6,978 nucleotides of DNA, taken from assembly GCA_949286645.1 (NCBI GenBank), contig CASEDN010000147.1:1-6978 (forward strand). Direction: 5' to 3'. The position numbers and the translations under genes are program-made. Within the stretch, counting starts at the first letter, position 1, and every line of letters starts with the position of its first letter. The notes under the pieces were generated by a model, which saw only the letters and a list, made by a program, of their open reading frames with translations, had not been told where the DNA came from and did not search any database. Source of the DNA: an uncultured bacterium. GTDB lineage: Bacteria; Bacillota_I; Bacilli_A; RF39; UBA660. Positions 5,094 to 6,978 of the stretch are shown one piece after another.

Positions 5094-5216
5094 ATGATTA
5101 AGTTTATTAAGCAAGAATTACCATTTGAAAAGTCATTAAAACAAAGACTAGATTTTATCTGTAAATTCTGCAAAACAAAACCAATATTTATTAATAGTAA
5201 TATTATAAAAGATTGA
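5094..5216 (+). CDS. Possible 40-residue protein of unknown function
   Basis: An ATG at 5094 is preceded by AAAGGATGGTG at a workable distance. The product starts MIKFIKQELPFEKSLKQRL and has an CxxC-type spacing (CKFC, residues 23-26) followed by KTKPIFINSN. A longer frame from 5019 would begin inside the tRNA terminator, so I reject that start. There is no signal peptide and I do not recognise a family. The next open frame begins at its stop codon in another frame, so this may be the first part of a gene broken by a frameshift. The 5059-5093 stretch before it holds only a small CATCC/GGATG hairpin. Confidence 0.3.
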   Translation: MIKFIKQELPFEKSLKQRLDFICKFCKTKPIFINSNIIKD

Positions 5217-5401
5217 TAAAAGCAATCTATATTATATTAAACCTCATAGAATTATTATCAATTCTTGCTTTGAATTACTCTCCTGATATTTGCATAAATA
5301 ACTTAACTAATAAAATTAAAATATCAGAACTAGAAAACTACTTAAATAATGATAAATATACTTCATTACAAATAGATATATTAAAACTGGCAAAGTTATG
5401 A
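5213..5401 (+). CDS. Doubtful 62-residue ORF, possibly the frameshifted remainder of the preceding ORF
   Basis: The frame opens at TTG 5213, overlapping the previous stop, and has no ribosome binding site. Residues 2-20 are hydrophobic and the remainder is ordinary and soluble-looking (ISELENYLNNDKYTSLQ near 38-54). Its last codons contain the -10 of the HAD gene promoter. It could be a coupled small gene, the tail of a decayed gene, or chance. I cannot name a family. Apart from these two ORFs, the stretch from 5060 to 5398 shows no gene on either strand. Confidence 0.2.
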   Translation: MIKAIYIILNLIELLSILALNYSPDICINNLTNKIKISELENYLNNDKYTSLQIDILKLAKL

Positions 5402-5407
5402 TATAAT
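5399..5407 (+). promoter_or_regulatory. Extended -10 promoter of the HAD phosphatase gene
   Basis: TG-A-TATAAT (5399-5407) is a perfect extended -10. The expected -35 position (about 5379-5384, TATTAA) is poor, as is common with extended -10 promoters. Transcription would start near 5414, 16 bases before the ATG. Confidence 0.75.
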
Positions 5408-5429
5408 AGCTAGCAATTGAGGTGAACTT

Positions 5430-6155
5430 ATGAGTAAATATGAAGTAATTTTATTTGATTTGGATGATACTTTAATAGATAATTTAGAAAATGTTCGTCA
5501 TGCATATACAAAAATGGTTGAATCCGTTGGGGAACATTACACAGAAGAAGGATTTAAAAAATGGTACGATTTAGACAAAAAATTTTGGATTGATTTTCAT
5601 GAAAAAAAGATAATTGTTCCAAAAGAATATCAAAATCCACAAGAACTTTTTGTTCAATATGTTAGAAGTTTAAGATACCAAATGTATTTTGAAGGAAGAA
5701 TATCATTAGAAAAGGCTTTTGAAATAAACGAACTGTTTTTGGCTAGTCTAAATGAAATAGTTGTTCCAATAGATGGTGCTTATGAAATATTAAAATATTT
5801 ACATGAAAAATATAAATTAGTAATAGCAACAAATGGACCAACTGTAGCAGTAGAATCAAAATTAGGAAAAATTGGTTGTTTAGATTTTGTTGAATCAATT
5901 TTTTCAGCTGATATGACAAGACAGACAGTAACTAAACCTAGCAAAGAATATTTTGATGAATTAAAAGAATACCTAAATTTCTATGATAATAATAAAATGT
6001 TAATCATTGGAGATTCATTAAGATCAGAAGTTCAAGGAGGAATGAATTCTGGTATTGATTCTTGTTGGTTAAATCGCAATAATGAAGAATTACCGGAACA
6101 ATATAAACCTACTATGGTCATTAATAATCTAAAACAATTAACAAAAAAATTATAA
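5430..6155 (+). CDS. HAD-superfamily phosphatase, YjjG/YfnB type
   Basis: A 241-residue cytosolic protein of normal length for this group. The four HAD motifs are present: motif I DLDDTL with nucleophile D10 and acid D12; motif II ATNG with T134; motif III lysine K169 in TKPSKEYF; motif IV IIGDSLRSE with D195. The cap domain lies at about residues 16-115. The motif IV context (GDSLRSEVQGGMNSGIDSCWLN) is that of the YjjG/YfnB subfamily. E. coli YjjG is a nucleoside 5'-monophosphatase that removes non-canonical pyrimidine nucleotides. Substrate here is inferred from the subfamily only. The ATG at 5430 follows GAGGTG with five bases between. The gene has its own extended -10 promoter and stands alone, ending at a long hairpin. 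Confidence 0.92.
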   Translation: MSKYEVILFDLDDTLIDNLENVRHAYTKMVESVGEHYTEEGFKKWYDLDKKFWIDFHEKKIIVPKEYQNPQELFVQYVRSLRYQMYFEGRISLEKAFEINELFLASLNEIVVPIDGAYEILKYLHEKYKLVIATNGPTVAVESKLGKIGCLDFVESIFSADMTRQTVTKPSKEYFDELKEYLNFYDNNKMLIIGDSLRSEVQGGMNSGIDSCWLNRNNEELPEQYKPTMVINNLKQLTKKL

Positions 6156-6159
6156 GAGC

Positions 6160-6206
6160 TTGATATGAACCTCGTTTCTATGTCCAAGAAACAGGGTTCA
6201 TATCAA
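6160..6206. terminator. Long 20-pair hairpin between convergent genes (possible terminator)
   Basis: Bases 6160-6179 pair with 6187-6206 around a seven-base loop (ATGTCCA). The outer 12 pairs are perfect (TTGATATGAACC with its complement), then one T-G and one C-A, then six perfect pairs (GTTTCT/AGAAAC). It lies five bases after the HAD stop codon. No T-run follows directly on the plus strand. On the minus strand a run of seven T lies about 12 bases beyond. It may terminate, protect the transcript 3' end, or belong to a dispersed palindromic repeat family. Confidence 0.6.
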
Positions 6207-6241
6207 TCGTAATTTAATTCTAAATATATAAAATCTTAATA

Positions 6242-6275
6242 GTAAAGAAAAAGAACCTATTACTAATAGATTCTT
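6242..6275 (-). terminator. Terminator of the alpha/beta hydrolase gene
   Basis: On the minus strand AAGAA-T-CTATT, loop AGT, AATAG-G-TTCTT forms two five-pair stems separated by one mismatch (6275-6251). It is followed by a U-rich stretch read TTTTTCTTTAC (from about 6252 down). The stop codon of the hydrolase overlaps the first bases of the stem. Confidence 0.6.
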
Positions 6276-6915
6276 ATAAACTCATTAACCAACTATCAAC
6301 ATCATCTACCCAGTCTCCACTAGCACCGAATCCGTGAGGATAATTATCTAAAACTAACGATTCAATATTTTTATCAAGACTTTCTAACAAATCTACTTGA
6401 GAATTAAACTGACTATAGAAAGGATCTTCGGTTCCATAAACATAAAAGGTAGGAGGTAAATCAAAATCTTCAAAAGTAGAGGAATTAAGGTCAGCAACAG
6501 AAAGTCTTCCATAGAAAGAATAAGCCATAATAACAGCATTAGGAGTAGCATTTACTTTATCTATTTCATCAGGAGTATAACTATCATCTAAAACAGTTCC
6601 ATTAATATTATCACCAAACTCTAAAACAGCATGTCCATTAGCAATACCACCAGCAGAAAAACCTACGACATTTATATTATTACGAGGTATACCATAGTCT
6701 TCTGCGTGATATCTTACATATCTAATCGCTCTTGCAATATCAATACCAGATTCTTCTTCAGTATAAGGGTACAACCGGTAATGAACAACAAAGGAAACAT
6801 AACCATGCTCTGCAAAAGCTTCTGCAACATTACTTCCTTCTGTTATTTCCGAACGAAATAGGAAAGCACCACCAGGACTTACTAACATTGCCCCTGCAAT
6901 TACACCTTTTTTCAT
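6274..6915 (-). CDS. Alpha/beta hydrolase (esterase/lipase-like)
   Basis: A 213-residue alpha/beta-hydrolase fold enzyme. The oxyanion-loop region is VSPGGAF (12-18); the nucleophile S87 sits in the elbow GFSAGG (85-90); the acid is probably D164 in GTEDPFY; the histidine is H194 in YPHGFG. These are the elements of BD-FAE/esterase-type proteins that cleave acyl or acetyl esters; the actual substrate cannot be told. The ATG at 6915 has GGAGG five bases upstream, and an in-frame TAG occurs 18 bases before it, so this start is firm. Related secreted esterases carry a signal peptide and extra N-terminal strands before the GGAF loop; both are absent here, so the protein is short and predicted cytosolic. 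It follows another gene by 11 bases and is probably in an operon with it. Confidence 0.88.
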   Translation of the reverse strand: MKKGVIAGAMLVSPGGAFLFRSEITEGSNVAEAFAEHGYVSFVVHYRLYPYTEEESGIDIARAIRYVRYHAEDYGIPRNNINVVGFSAGGIANGHAVLEFGDNINGTVLDDSYTPDEIDKVNATPNAVIMAYSFYGRLSVADLNSSTFEDFDLPPTFYVYGTEDPFYSQFNSQVDLLESLDKNIESLVLDNYPHGFGASGDWVDDVDSWLMSL

Positions 6916-6926
6916 AAATCCTCCAC

Positions 6927-6978
6927 TTAACTAATACTATCTATAAATTCAGTTATTTCATCATCACTTGGACTAGAA
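6927..6978 (-). CDS. C-terminal end of an unidentified protein (partial)
   Basis: The last 16 codons of a minus-strand gene enter from the right edge and end at TAA (6929-6927), reading SSPSDDEITEFIDSIS. The acidic final helix (DDEITEFIDSI) resembles the end of many small alpha/beta proteins, flavodoxins among them, but 16 residues do not allow a call. It lies 11 bases ahead of the hydrolase and likely shares its transcript. Confidence 0.5.
   Translation of the reverse strand, partial: SSPSDDEITEFIDSIS

Noticed and set aside
6631..6917. Two plus-strand open frames of 61 and 76 codons
   Set aside because: They are antisense shadows of the alpha/beta hydrolase gene, which has clear catalytic motifs and a ribosome binding site.
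1..6978. CRISPR array or insertion sequence
   Set aside because: No regularly spaced repeats and no transposase-like frame or terminal inverted repeats are visible.

Overview
The window comes from a strongly AT-rich, Gram-positive-type bacterium. It has near-consensus Shine-Dalgarno sites (GGAGG), TTGACA/TATAAT promoters, a ribosomal protein S21 gene and the endospore-lineage genes yqfC and yqfD. TGA is used as a stop, so the code is standard. A low-GC member of the Bacillota fits best, perhaps an uncultured gut Bacilli or Clostridia lineage; this placement is inferred from gene content and composition only.

Left part (1-1323, minus strand): rpsU, then yqfC, then the first 254 codons of yqfD, which runs off the left edge. 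This is the familiar rpsU...yqfC-yqfD-phoH neighbourhood of Bacillota. rpsU has its own promoter and a weak hairpin with a U-rich tract after it; yqfC and yqfD overlap by 8 nt.

Middle (1445-4254, minus strand): a compact peptide-bacteriocin-type cassette sits directly upstream of rpsU. In transcription order it has a peptidase-C39 ABC exporter, a 126-residue membrane-anchored protein, and two short peptide genes with nearly matching 15-residue double-glycine leaders. All junctions overlap or nearly touch. Each mature peptide has one GxxxG motif and one cysteine near its C terminus, which suggests a two-component (class IIb-like) bacteriocin or signalling pair. There is no clear immunity gene and no full-length HlyD-type accessory protein. 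The exporter has an excellent ribosome binding site, but the codon at the ideal distance is ATA, not ATG.

Divergent control region (4230-4350): between the exporter and a plus-strand regulator with two XRE domains, the 10-bp word ATATGGTTAA lies just upstream of both genes in inverted orientation. It is a candidate operator for co-regulation.

Right part (4351-6978): after the regulator come a tRNA-Gly(UCC) gene with a consensus promoter and a strong terminator, an inverted partial copy of that tRNA just beyond the terminator, two doubtful small ORFs, a YjjG/YfnB-type HAD phosphatase with an extended -10 promoter, a long hairpin, and on the minus strand an alpha/beta hydrolase preceded by the tail of another gene cut by the window edge.
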